Shown here: positions 8,643-18,094 of the stretch, one piece after another
How the letters are laid out: every line of letters begins with the position of its first letter
Numbering within the stretch: position 1 is the stretch's first letter
Assembly (NCBI RefSeq): GCF_014199615.1
Contig: NZ_JACHOB010000001.1
Coordinates: 682,001-746,000, forward strand
Length of the DNA: 64,000 nucleotides
Direction of reading: 5' to 3'
DNA from: Parvularcula dongshanensis
GTDB lineage: Bacteria > Pseudomonadota > Alphaproteobacteria > Caulobacterales > Parvularculaceae
Position numbers and translations under genes: made by a program
The notes under the pieces: model-generated
Databases searched by the model: none
The model's input: the letters and a program-made list of their open reading frames with translations, nothing else
What the model was told of the DNA's origin: nothing

Positions 8643-10046
8643 TCACTGCGCTCCCTGTGTCGCCTCGCCTCCGCGAAAGCCTTCCTCCGCGTTCGCGGCG
8701 AGCCAAGCGAAGGCCGCATAGGCCGCCACGTTCTGCGCGATGTCGTCGGGGTCGACCTTGTCGAGCGTATCGTCTTCGGTGTGGTGCAGGTCGAAGTAGT
8801 CCCAGCCGTTCTGCTTCAGGGTGACGACCGGCACGCCCGCCTCCGCGATCGCGGTCAGGTCGGGACCGCCCTCGGCCTCGTTCCCGCCGCGCGCGACCCC
8901 GAGCGGCGCGAGGATGCGCGCCAGGCGGTCGCCCGCCTCTTGCGCGTCTTCCGCGAAGCGGGTCTCGAGCTGCCAGACGCGCCCCGCGCCGAAGTCGCTC
9001 TCCGCAGCGGCGACGTGGTCGCCGAGTTCGTCCGCATGCGCCTCGGCATAGGCCTTGCCGCCGAGAAGACCGACCTCTTCGGAGCCGAAGAGGATGAGGC
9101 GGATGGTGCGCAGCGGCGGCTCGCCCGTCTCGGCCACGTAGTCGAGGATCAGCTTGGCGGCGCCGGTCGTGATGCCGACGCCAGAGGCGTCGTCGATCGC
9201 GCCGGTGCCGAGGTCCCAGCTGTCGAGGTGGGCACCGATCAGGACGACCTCGTCCGTCCGCCCCGGGATCTCCGCGATCACGTTGCCGGACGGCGCGTCC
9301 TTCTCGGTGACGACCGACAGGTCCAGGCGGACCGTCACGGGGCCCCGCTCCATCGCGCGCTGAAGCTGCTCGGCGTCGGGCCAGGAGAGGGCGGCGGTCG
9401 GGATCTTCTCTCCGTCCTCCTCGTACCGCATCATGCCGGTGTGCGGGAAACGGTGCTGATCGGTGCCGACGGAGCGGATCAGGGCGGCGATCGCCCCGCG
9501 CTTCGCGCCTTCCTGCGCGGCGCCAGAGCGCTTCGCGACCGCGACGCCGTAGCCCGAACCGTCCTGCGTCCGCGTCATGCCCTCGTCGACGAAGACGACC
9601 TTGCCTTCGAGCGAGCCGTCCATCGGCGCCGCCATCAGCGCGCCGAGACTTTCGAATCGGACGACCTCACCGGTCACGCCCCGGCGCCCCGTGCCGACCG
9701 TGCCGCCGAGCGCGGTGATGCGCAACGCCTGCGGAAAGGGCTCTACGATCCGCAGCGCTTCGCCTTCGCGGGCCCAGAAGGGGATCGAGAACGCCTCGAC
9801 CCGCACGTTCTCGAAGCCCATCGACCGAAGGCGTGCCAGCGCCCAACCCCTCGCCCGCGCCTCCGCTTCGGAACCGGCGAGGCGCGGTCCGACCTCGGTC
9901 GTCAGGTCTTCGATGACTTGGTAACCCGTCTCGTCTTCGAGCGCCCGCGCCATCAGCGTCGCGGCTGCCTCTTCGGCCTCGGCCGGAAAGGGCTGGGCGG
10001 CGGCGGGCGCGACCGCCATGGCGGCGGCGAGGAGGAAGCGAAGCAT
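8643..10046 (-). CDS. Secreted M28-family zinc aminopeptidase with PA domain
   Basis: From the ATG at 10046 (AAGGA ribosome site upstream) the precursor has 467 residues. It starts with a signal peptide, MLRFLLAAAMAVAPAAA, cleaved near residue 17. A PA insert spans about 120-235. The di-zinc peptidase domain has H273-x-D275 in GAHLDSWD, D285 in AIDDASG, the catalytic Glu pair in FGSEEVGLLG (323-324), D351 in ESDFGAG and a final His in HHTEDD near 430. It should remove N-terminal residues from peptides in the periplasm or outside. The full ligand set is present, so it is probably active. Confidence 0.9.
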   Translation of the reverse strand: MLRFLLAAAMAVAPAAAQPFPAEAEEAAATLMARALEDETGYQVIEDLTTEVGPRLAGSEAEARARGWALARLRSMGFENVRVEAFSIPFWAREGEALRIVEPFPQALRITALGGTVGTGRRGVTGEVVRFESLGALMAAPMDGSLEGKVVFVDEGMTRTQDGSGYGVAVAKRSGAAQEGAKRGAIAALIRSVGTDQHRFPHTGMMRYEEDGEKIPTAALSWPDAEQLQRAMERGPVTVRLDLSVVTEKDAPSGNVIAEIPGRTDEVVLIGAHLDSWDLGTGAIDDASGVGITTGAAKLILDYVAETGEPPLRTIRLILFGSEEVGLLGGKAYAEAHADELGDHVAAAESDFGAGRVWQLETRFAEDAQEAGDRLARILAPLGVARGGNEAEGGPDLTAIAEAGVPVVTLKQNGWDYFDLHHTEDDTLDKVDPDDIAQNVAAYAAFAWLAANAEEGFRGGEATQGAQ

Positions 10047-10548
10047 TGCAGACTCGTCCTTGAAGGCGCCGCCGCAACCTAAGGAAGGTCGGTCCGTCGT
10101 CAACGCCGGACCGCTCCGGAACGAGGGGCCCCGGGCCCTATCCTTCCGTCGTCAGAGCGTCTCTCGGCGAAGGACCGGCGCCTTCTCTTCGAGGCACGCC
10201 TATCGGGCCCCGAAGATTTCAATAAGTTGAGAAAAAAACCGTTGCTGGTGGCAACGTCTCCGCCTAGGCCCGCCCGGCTCTCGCTCGGCAACCGCTGGGT
10301 GTGACCGGTTCCAGGGCTCTCCAGTCTCGCTCCGCCTCCCCTCTCCCCCCAAGCGGGGCGAGCTTCACGGGCGCCCTTCGGAACCCTGTCCCGTGCCCTC
10401 CTCTCTCCCCCAATGGGGCGCGGGCAGGTAGGTGTCGCGGCGGACCGCCCTTCGGGGACGGCGCCGCGGCACCGCCCTTTCTTCTTACGGACGTATCGTA
10501 GGCTGGCGCGCCTCGACCCCGCTGGTTGCGAGGCCGAAGCGCTACTCG
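10047..10548. other. 502-bp intergenic region, possible mdh 3' UTR or small RNA
   Basis: The stretch lies between the malate dehydrogenase stop (10549) and the M28 peptidase start (10046), both on the minus strand. No credible protein gene is visible. It holds two related C-rich segments, each CTCTCCCCC followed by GGGGCG (about 10340-10362 and 10403-10422), and an intrinsic terminator for leftward transcription (10232-10256). The terminator is almost 300 bases past the mdh stop, so either mdh has a long 3' tail or a separate leftward small RNA ends here. Confidence 0.4.
10232..10256 (-). terminator. Intrinsic terminator, leftward
   Basis: On the minus strand CGTTGC-CACCA-GCAACG forms a 6-bp stem with a 5-base loop, followed by one G and then seven T. 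It would end transcription coming from mdh or from within the gap. Confidence 0.65.
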
Positions 10549-12865
<2,317 letters not shown>

Positions 12866-12882
12866 CGTCCTGCCGGCCTTAC

Positions 12883-12908
12883 GGAACGTTCGGGCGCGCG
12901 CTCCCGTT
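12883..12908 (+). promoter_or_regulatory. EcfG-type (general stress) promoter for yqaE
   Basis: GGAAC at 12883-12887 and CGTT at 12905-12908 are separated by exactly 17 bases, matching the alphaproteobacterial EcfG consensus GGAAC-N16/17-CGTT. Transcription would start near 12915-12917, leaving a leader of about 25 bases before the YqaE start codon. The downstream gene belongs to a stress-induced family, which supports the call. Confidence 0.6.
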
Positions 12909-12937
12909 TCCCTTCCGACGAAACGAAGGGAAACGGG
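12903..12937 (+). repeat. 13-bp perfect inverted repeat over the yqaE ribosome site
   Basis: CCCGTTTCCCTTC (12903-12915) and GAAGGGAAACGGG (12925-12937) are perfect reverse complements around a 9-base loop. The right arm holds the GAAGGG ribosome site of the gene starting at 12941; the left arm overlaps the CGTT element of the EcfG-like promoter. In a read-through mRNA from the gene upstream, the hairpin would bury the ribosome site. Confidence 0.7.
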
Positions 12938-12940
12938 ATC

Positions 12941-13099
12941 ATGGACATCCTCCGCATCATCCTCGCCATCCTGCTGCCGCCGCTCGGCGTCTTCCTGCAG
13001 GTCGGCATCGGGCCGCAGTTCTGGATCAACGTCATCCTGACGCTGCTCGGCTACATCCCCGGCATCATCCACGCGCTCTACATCATCCTGACGCGGTGA
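12941..13099 (+). CDS. yqaE: YqaE/Pmp3-family small membrane stress protein
   Basis: A 52-residue protein, almost all hydrophobic, with two membrane helices flanking a short turn: MDILRIILAILLPPLGVFLQ, then WINVILTLLGYIPGIIHALY. The pattern LPPLGVF...G....F.INVILTLLGYIPGIIHA is the Pmp3 signature. Members are induced by salt, cold or envelope stress and influence membrane potential. It has GAAGGG ten bases before the ATG and follows an EcfG-like promoter. The DUF4112 gene starts five bases after its stop, so the two form an operon. Confidence 0.9.
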   Translation: MDILRIILAILLPPLGVFLQVGIGPQFWINVILTLLGYIPGIIHALYIILTR

Positions 13100-13103
13100 G
13101 CGC

Positions 13104-13556
13104 ATGAACACCGTCGAAGAACGCTACGCAGACAGGGGGCCCCGCACCGCGCTCGGCTACGACGCCCCGCCCTGGCGGGACGGACCCGACGGCCGGATCG
13201 AGACGAGCGCGCTCGACGGGCTGGACCCCAAGAAGCGCGCCTCGGTCGAACGGCTCGACCGCATCGCCACCCTGCTCGACAGTCAGTTCTCGGTCCTAGG
13301 CGTCCGTTTCGGCCTCGACCCGATCCTCTCGGTCGTTCCCGTCGCGGGCGACCTCGCGGGTGCGGCCTTCTCCGCCTACCTGATCATGGAGGCGGCGCGG
13401 ACCGGGGCCAAGAAGCGCCAGCTCGCGCGCATGGCCGTCAATGTCGGGGTCGAGACCGTGATCGGCTCGATCCCCGTGCTGGGGACGGCCTTCGACGTCG
13501 TCTACAAGGCGAACAAGCGGAACGTGCGGATCCTGCGGGAGCATCTCTTAGGCTGA
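13104..13556 (+). CDS. DUF4112 domain protein
   Basis: A 150-residue protein matching DUF4112: the core LDSQFSVLGVRFGLDPILSVVPVAGDLAGA (about 60-90) followed by GSIPVLGTAFDVVYKANKRN (about 122-141). Two hydrophobic stretches (72-97 and 112-134) suggest membrane association. Function is unknown for the family. It starts four bases after the yqaE stop and probably shares the stress promoter. The first 40 residues are polar and variable. Confidence 0.85.
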   Translation: MNTVEERYADRGPRTALGYDAPPWRDGPDGRIETSALDGLDPKKRASVERLDRIATLLDSQFSVLGVRFGLDPILSVVPVAGDLAGAAFSAYLIMEAARTGAKKRQLARMAVNVGVETVIGSIPVLGTAFDVVYKANKRNVRILREHLLG

Positions 13557-13572
13557 CATGCTCCGCATGACG

Positions 13573-13600
13573 AGGCGCACGGGCCTTCGGCCTGTGGCCT
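13573..13600. terminator. Hairpin between convergent genes
   Basis: AGGC-G-CACGGGCC, loop TTC, GGCCTGTG-GCCT folds into a 12-bp stem with one bulge and one G-T wobble. It lies between the ends of the DUF4112 gene and the isoaspartyl peptidase gene. There is no T-run, so intrinsic termination is uncertain. Confidence 0.35.
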
Positions 13601-13649
13601 CGGCTCGCGCCTGGCCGTCGCTCGCTCGGCGGCGGGGCCGAACGTCTGG

Positions 13650-14585
13650 CTACTCGACCGTGTCGAAGGCGCCCGCGACGGGCTCTTGGCGGTCGCTGGC
13701 GTAGCCGCGGACCATGCCTTCCGAGCTGAAGGGCGCCGCGAAGTTGCCTTGCGCGTCGACCGCGACGATGCCGCCGCGGCCGTCCCGCTCGCCGCCCGCC
13801 TCGGCCATGGCGTCGATCACGGCCTGGCCCGCCTGCTCGGCGGACTGGTCCTCGTACTTCATGCGCGCGGCGAGGTCGCGGGTCGCGCCGAACCGAACGA
13901 AGTACTCGCCATGTCCGGTCGCGCTCGCGGCGACGACGCCGTTCTCCGCGTAGGTGCCCGCCCCAATGATCGGGCTGTCGCCGACCCGGCCCGGGATCTT
14001 CGCGTCGTAGCCGCCGGTCGAGGTTCCGGCGGCGAGGTCGCCGCAGCGGTCGAGGACGGCGGCGCCCACCGTGCCGTGCTCTTCGGGCTCGCGATGTTCT
14101 GCGCGCAGGAACCAGTCGCTCGGCGCTTCCTCCGCGCCGCGCTCGATCACCGCCGCCTGGCCCCGCTCGCCGACCATCATCACGTGGCGGGTCTCGTCCA
14201 TCACGATCCTCGCCGCGCGGATCGGCGACTTGAGCCCGGTCATGGAAGCCACCGCGCCCGCATTCATCGTGGCCCCGTCCATGACCGAGGCGTCGTTCTC
14301 GACGTAGCCTTCGGCATTGGTGATGGAGCCCCGGCCCGCGTTGAAGAGCCCGGACGCCTCCATCGCCGCGATCATCGTCTCGGTGACGTCGAGCGCCCGC
14401 GCCCCCGCCTCGAGCTCGTCCCTCGCACCTGCCAGGGCGTCGCGCATGAAGACGAGGCGCTCTTCGGGCACTTGGCCTGCCCGCGCCGTGCCGCCATGCA
14501 CGATGATGGCGTAGCGATCCTGCGCCGCGCACGCCGCGGGCGAGGCGGCCTGCGAGGCGAGGAACAGGGCGGCCAGGGTCAGCAC
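13650..14585 (-). CDS. Isoaspartyl peptidase / plant-type L-asparaginase (Ntn hydrolase)
   Basis: A 311-residue precursor from a GTG at 14585, with a signal peptide (about 1-21, ending ACAAQ). The Ntn-hydrolase fold is clear: YAIIVHGGTARAG, FNAGRGSITNAEGYVENDASVMDG, and the autocleavage site HGTVGAAVLD with the nucleophile Thr172. GTSTGGYDAKIPGRVGDSPIIGAGTYA completes the substrate pocket. It hydrolyses isoaspartyl dipeptides or asparagine, here probably in the periplasm. It follows an amino-acid:cation symporter by seven bases, which suggests joint scavenging of peptide-derived amino acids. Confidence 0.9.
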   Translation of the reverse strand: MLTLAALFLASQAASPAACAAQDRYAIIVHGGTARAGQVPEERLVFMRDALAGARDELEAGARALDVTETMIAAMEASGLFNAGRGSITNAEGYVENDASVMDGATMNAGAVASMTGLKSPIRAARIVMDETRHVMMVGERGQAAVIERGAEEAPSDWFLRAEHREPEEHGTVGAAVLDRCGDLAAGTSTGGYDAKIPGRVGDSPIIGAGTYAENGVVAASATGHGEYFVRFGATRDLAARMKYEDQSAEQAGQAVIDAMAEAGGERDGRGGIVAVDAQGNFAAPFSSEGMVRGYASDRQEPVAGAFDTVE

Positions 14586-14592
14586 GACGCCG

Positions 14593-16071
14593 CTACTCCG
14601 CCGGCGCTTCGCGAACCGGCGTCGTCGGCTCGCCGTGAAGCGCCTTCGGCTTCTTGCCCTTGTGAAGGGCGACGACGACGCCGGACAGGAGCAGGATCGC
14701 GACGAGGTTCGGGAAGGCCATGGAGGCGTTCGCGATGTCGCCGAGACGCCAGAGGCTGTCCGTGTTGGTGATGAGCGCGCCGACGAAGATCAGGACGACC
14801 CAAAGGAACTTCAACGGCAGCGCGGCCTTCTCGCCGAAGATGTAGGTCGCCGCCGTCTCGGCGTAGTACGACCAGCCGAGCATCGTGGTGAAGGCGAAGA
14901 GGAAGAGCGCGAAGGCGATGAAGAGGTCGCCGAACGGAATGGCCTGCGCGTAGGCGGCGGCCGTCCGGGCCGAGGTGTCGAGGTCCTGGCTCTGCCAGAC
15001 GTACTCCACCACGCCGCCGCCCGAGGGGTAGGCGCCGTCCACGGTCAGGAGCACCAGGGCGGTCATCGTGCAGATGACGATGGTGTCGATGAAGACGCCG
15101 ATCATCGCGATCTCGCCCTGCATGACCGGTCCGCCCGTCTGCGCGGTCGAGTGCGCGATCGGCGCGGAGCCTTGGCCGGCCTCGTTCGAGAACAGGCCGC
15201 GCGCGACGCCGTAGCGGATGGCCGTCAGGACGCCGTAGCCGGCGGCCCCGCCGACCGCCTGCTCGAAGCCGAAGGCGCTGCCGAAGATCTCGCCGAAGGC
15301 GGCGGGCACGTGCTGAATGTTCATCAGGACGACGACGAAGGCGACGAGGCAGTAGGCGCCGGCCATGAAGGGCACGATCTTGCCGGCGACCGAGCCGATC
15401 GACTTGATGCCGCCGATGATGACGACGAAGACGAGGGCCGCGACGAGGGCGCCCGTCACCCAGGTCGGGATCGCGCCGCTCGACGCGACGCCGACGGCCT
15501 GCGCCACCGAGTTCGACTGGATCATGCCGCCGGTCGCGAGCGCGGAGAACAGCGTGCCGAGGCAGAAGAAGACGGCGAGCCAGCCATACTTGCCGCCGAA
15601 GCCGCCGCGCCCGCCGTTGAGCCCGTTCTTGATGTAGTACATCGGCCCGCCGCGCAGCGTACCCTCATGCGTCTCGCGGTACTGAACCGCGAGGGAGCTC
15701 TCGGCGAAGGCGCAGGCCATGCCGAGAAGCGCCGTGACCCACATCCAGAAGACCGCGCCGGGGCCGCCGAGCGACACGGCGGTCGCGACGCCTGCGAGGT
15801 TGCCCGTCCCGACCTGGCCGGACAGCGCCGTCGACAGCGCCTGCCAGGGCGTGATCGCCCCGCCCGTCCCTTGCGCCTTCCGACCGTTCCAGACCTCGCG
15901 CAGCGCCGGGACGAAGCGGACGATCGGCCGGAAGCCGGTGGCGAACATGAACCAGATGCCGGTGCCGAGGAGCACGAAGGCCAGGAGGCCGAGCGGCAGG
16001 ACCTGCCGGTCTCCCCACGTGCCGCCCCAGATGAAGCCGGACACGAGGTCCACGCCGCCGAAGAAGTCCAT
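14593..16071 (-). CDS. Alanine/glycine:cation symporter (AGCS family)
   Basis: A 492-residue integral membrane protein with about 11 membrane helices. The family signature GQVGTGNLAGVATAVSLGGPG (about 85-105) and GGPMYYIKNG are intact, as is ARGLFSNEAGQGSAPIAHS in the middle. It imports small neutral amino acids with Na+ or H+. The gene is first in a two-gene operon with the periplasmic isoaspartyl peptidase (7-base gap). Confidence 0.92.
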   Translation of the reverse strand: MDFFGGVDLVSGFIWGGTWGDRQVLPLGLLAFVLLGTGIWFMFATGFRPIVRFVPALREVWNGRKAQGTGGAITPWQALSTALSGQVGTGNLAGVATAVSLGGPGAVFWMWVTALLGMACAFAESSLAVQYRETHEGTLRGGPMYYIKNGLNGGRGGFGGKYGWLAVFFCLGTLFSALATGGMIQSNSVAQAVGVASSGAIPTWVTGALVAALVFVVIIGGIKSIGSVAGKIVPFMAGAYCLVAFVVVLMNIQHVPAAFGEIFGSAFGFEQAVGGAAGYGVLTAIRYGVARGLFSNEAGQGSAPIAHSTAQTGGPVMQGEIAMIGVFIDTIVICTMTALVLLTVDGAYPSGGGVVEYVWQSQDLDTSARTAAAYAQAIPFGDLFIAFALFLFAFTTMLGWSYYAETAATYIFGEKAALPLKFLWVVLIFVGALITNTDSLWRLGDIANASMAFPNLVAILLLSGVVVALHKGKKPKALHGEPTTPVREAPAE

Positions 16072-16080
16072 AATGCTCGT

Positions 16081-16122
16081 CCCTGCCGCAGAAGCTCAGG
16101 ACGTTAAGGACGCGCGGCAGGG
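16081..16122. repeat. 9-bp inverted repeat upstream of the AGCS gene
   Basis: CCCTGCCGC at 16081-16089 and GCGGCAGGG at 16114-16122 are perfect reverse complements with a 24-base spacer. It lies in the leader/promoter region of the symporter gene and could be an operator or leader hairpin. Confidence 0.3.
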
Positions 16123-16126
16123 GTGT

Positions 16127-16152
16127 CCAGCGAGGGAACATGCCCTCGCTGG
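16127..16152 (-). terminator. 10-bp perfect hairpin after the reductase gene
   Basis: CCAGCGAGGG and CCCTCGCTGG form a perfect 10-bp stem with a 6-base loop, starting seven bases after the reductase stop codon. No T-run follows on the minus strand, so it may be an RNA-stabilising hairpin or a factor-assisted terminator. Confidence 0.4.
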
Positions 16153-16159
16153 TCCTGTC

Positions 16160-17119
16160 TTACACGAGCCCGCGGTCGATGAGGCTCGTCGCCGTCGCGA
16201 TCAGCGCGTCGTGCGCCGGGGTGAACTCGATGCCGAGGACTTCCCGCGCCTTCGCGTTCGAGGGCGCGCGGCGCTCGGCCTTGTCGCCCTCTTGCGGCGC
16301 GGAGATCTTGTCCGCGCGGCCCGGGAACGCCTCGCGCAGGATCGACGCCATGTCCGCCATGGTCATCCACTCGTCCGAGGCGATGAAGCGCTGCCCTCGC
16401 GCCGCCTCGGTCTCGAAGGCCTTCACATGCGCCTCCGCGACGTCGCGCACGTCGACGAGGCCGAGGCCGCGCGAAGGCGACGCCTCCGCTTTCCCGGTGA
16501 GGAGGCCTTGGACCATGCCGACCGAGGTGCCGAAGTCGTCCTCGATCATCGGCCCGACGACCAGCGAGGGGTTCACGACGCTGAGGACGGGCGCGCCGTC
16601 CTCGTGCGCGATCTCCCACGCGGCCCGCTCGGCCAGGGTCTTGGACTTGACGTAGGCGCCGACGTCCTGGTCCGCGTCGGTCCAGTCGTCCTCGGTGAAG
16701 AGTTCGCCTTCGGGCTTCGCCGGGGTGCCGTAGGCCACGGCCGCGACCGAGGAGGTGAGGACCGCGCGCGGCACGCCCGCCTTCTTCGCGGCCGTCAGGA
16801 CCCGTTTCGTGCCCTCGAGGGCGGGACGGATCAGCTCGTCCTCGTCCTTGGGGCTCCCCGCGGGGAAGGGCGAGGCCATGTGGAAGAGGCCGGCGACGCC
16901 TTCGAAGGCTTCGTCCCAGCCCTCGTCCTTGAGCAGGTCGACCATGGCGATCTCGAGGTCGCCGGAGCTGCTGACGTGGTTGATCACCGAGGTGAGCTTC
17001 TTCGCCTTCTCTTCCGAACGGACGGTCGCGCGCACGCGGTAGCCCTTCATGAGAAGACGAACGATGGTGTGGGTGGCGATGAAACCGGAGCCGCCGGTCA
17101 CGAGGATGAGTTCTGACAT
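16160..17119 (-). CDS. NAD(P)-dependent aldehyde/dihydroflavonol-type reductase (extended SDR)
   Basis: From the ATG at 17119 the protein has 319 residues. It opens MSELILVTGGSGFIATHTI, the glycine-rich NADP loop of extended SDRs, followed by RATVRSEEKA, which fits the DFR/cinnamoyl-CoA-reductase-like group. The middle has TSSVAAVAYG (catalytic Ser region) and YVKSKTLAE (Tyr-x3-Lys). It should reduce an aldehyde or ketone, but the substrate cannot be told. The frame is open upstream of 17119, but earlier starts would add residues before the Rossmann fold. No ribosome site is visible. Confidence 0.85.
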   Translation of the reverse strand: MSELILVTGGSGFIATHTIVRLLMKGYRVRATVRSEEKAKKLTSVINHVSSSGDLEIAMVDLLKDEGWDEAFEGVAGLFHMASPFPAGSPKDEDELIRPALEGTKRVLTAAKKAGVPRAVLTSSVAAVAYGTPAKPEGELFTEDDWTDADQDVGAYVKSKTLAERAAWEIAHEDGAPVLSVVNPSLVVGPMIEDDFGTSVGMVQGLLTGKAEASPSRGLGLVDVRDVAEAHVKAFETEAARGQRFIASDEWMTMADMASILREAFPGRADKISAPQEGDKAERRAPSNAKAREVLGIEFTPAHDALIATATSLIDRGLV

Positions 17120-17232
17120 GCGGGGGAGGTAGGTGCCGTGAGCCGGGATCAAACCGCCCCCCGCAGTCACGAAGAGGTGCGGTGCCCCCCGAACCCTGCT
17201 AGCCGCCCCCCGCATCCGTTTAAGAGGTCGTC

Positions 17233-18078
17233 ATGATCCGCCGCTCGCTTCCCGTCCTCCTTCTCCTCGCCGCCTGCGCCAGTGAGAATGAAGGCAGCAT
17301 GCCCGCCGAGGCCGCCGCGCCGAAAGAAGCGGCGCCCGCAAGCCTGACCCTCACCGCGCTCGACTGCGGCACGATCGAGGCGCTCGACCTCGGCATCTTC
17401 GACGTCGGGGGCGCCTATGACGGCCAGACCGATACGCTGGCGGACAGCTGCTGGCTGATCGAGCACGAGGACGGAACGCTCCTATGGGACCTGGGCCTGC
17501 CCGCAGGCCTGGTCGAGGGCGGACCGATGACCGACGGGCCCTTCCGCGTCTCCCTGACCCGAACCCTCGCTGATCAGCTCGCGGAACGCGGCGTGACGCC
17601 CGACTTCGTCGCGATCAGTCACAGCCACTTCGATCACGTCGGCCAGCCCGAAGCGGCCGAGGGCGCCGTCTGGCTCGCGCAACGCGATGAGCGCGAAGCG
17701 ATGGAAGAAGCCGCCGCGGCGGACGAGACCGGCTCGCTCGCGACGCTCCTCGCCTTCGAGACCGAGAGCTTCGACGGCGAGCGCGACGTCTTCGGCGACG
17801 GCCGCGTGAAGATCATCGAGATGCGTGGCCACACGCCGGGGCACAGCGTTCTCTGGGTGGACCTCGCGGAGACGGGCCCCGTCCTTCTGGCCGGCGACCT
17901 CTACCACCTCGACCGCGCGCGCGAGCTGCGCACCGTGCCCACCTTCAACAGCTCCGAGGCCGAGACCCGCGCGTCGATGGCGGCGTTCGAGGCCTTGGCG
18001 CAGGAAACCGGTGCCCGGGTGATCATTCAGCACGAGGACGCCGACGTCGCCCCGCTCTACGGCACGACGCTGCGCTGA
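17233..18078 (+). CDS. Metallo-beta-lactamase-fold lipoprotein, N-acyl homoserine lactonase-like
   Basis: A 281-residue protein with a lipoprotein signal (LLLLAACAS, Cys16). The metal-binding motif is HSHFDHVGQ, with a downstream HTPGHS, GDLYHLD and a final His in IIQHEDADV, giving all ligands of a di-metal MBL hydrolase. The domain order and spacing fit the AttM/AiiB-like lactonase group, which opens lactone rings including quorum-sensing signals. As a lipoprotein it would act in the periplasm or at the outer membrane. Substrate is inferred only; other lactones are equally possible. Confidence 0.8.
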   Translation: MIRRSLPVLLLLAACASENEGSMPAEAAAPKEAAPASLTLTALDCGTIEALDLGIFDVGGAYDGQTDTLADSCWLIEHEDGTLLWDLGLPAGLVEGGPMTDGPFRVSLTRTLADQLAERGVTPDFVAISHSHFDHVGQPEAAEGAVWLAQRDEREAMEEAAAADETGSLATLLAFETESFDGERDVFGDGRVKIIEMRGHTPGHSVLWVDLAETGPVLLAGDLYHLDRARELRTVPTFNSSEAETRASMAAFEALAQETGARVIIQHEDADVAPLYGTTLR

Positions 18079-18094
18079 CCGCCCGTTCGGGGCT

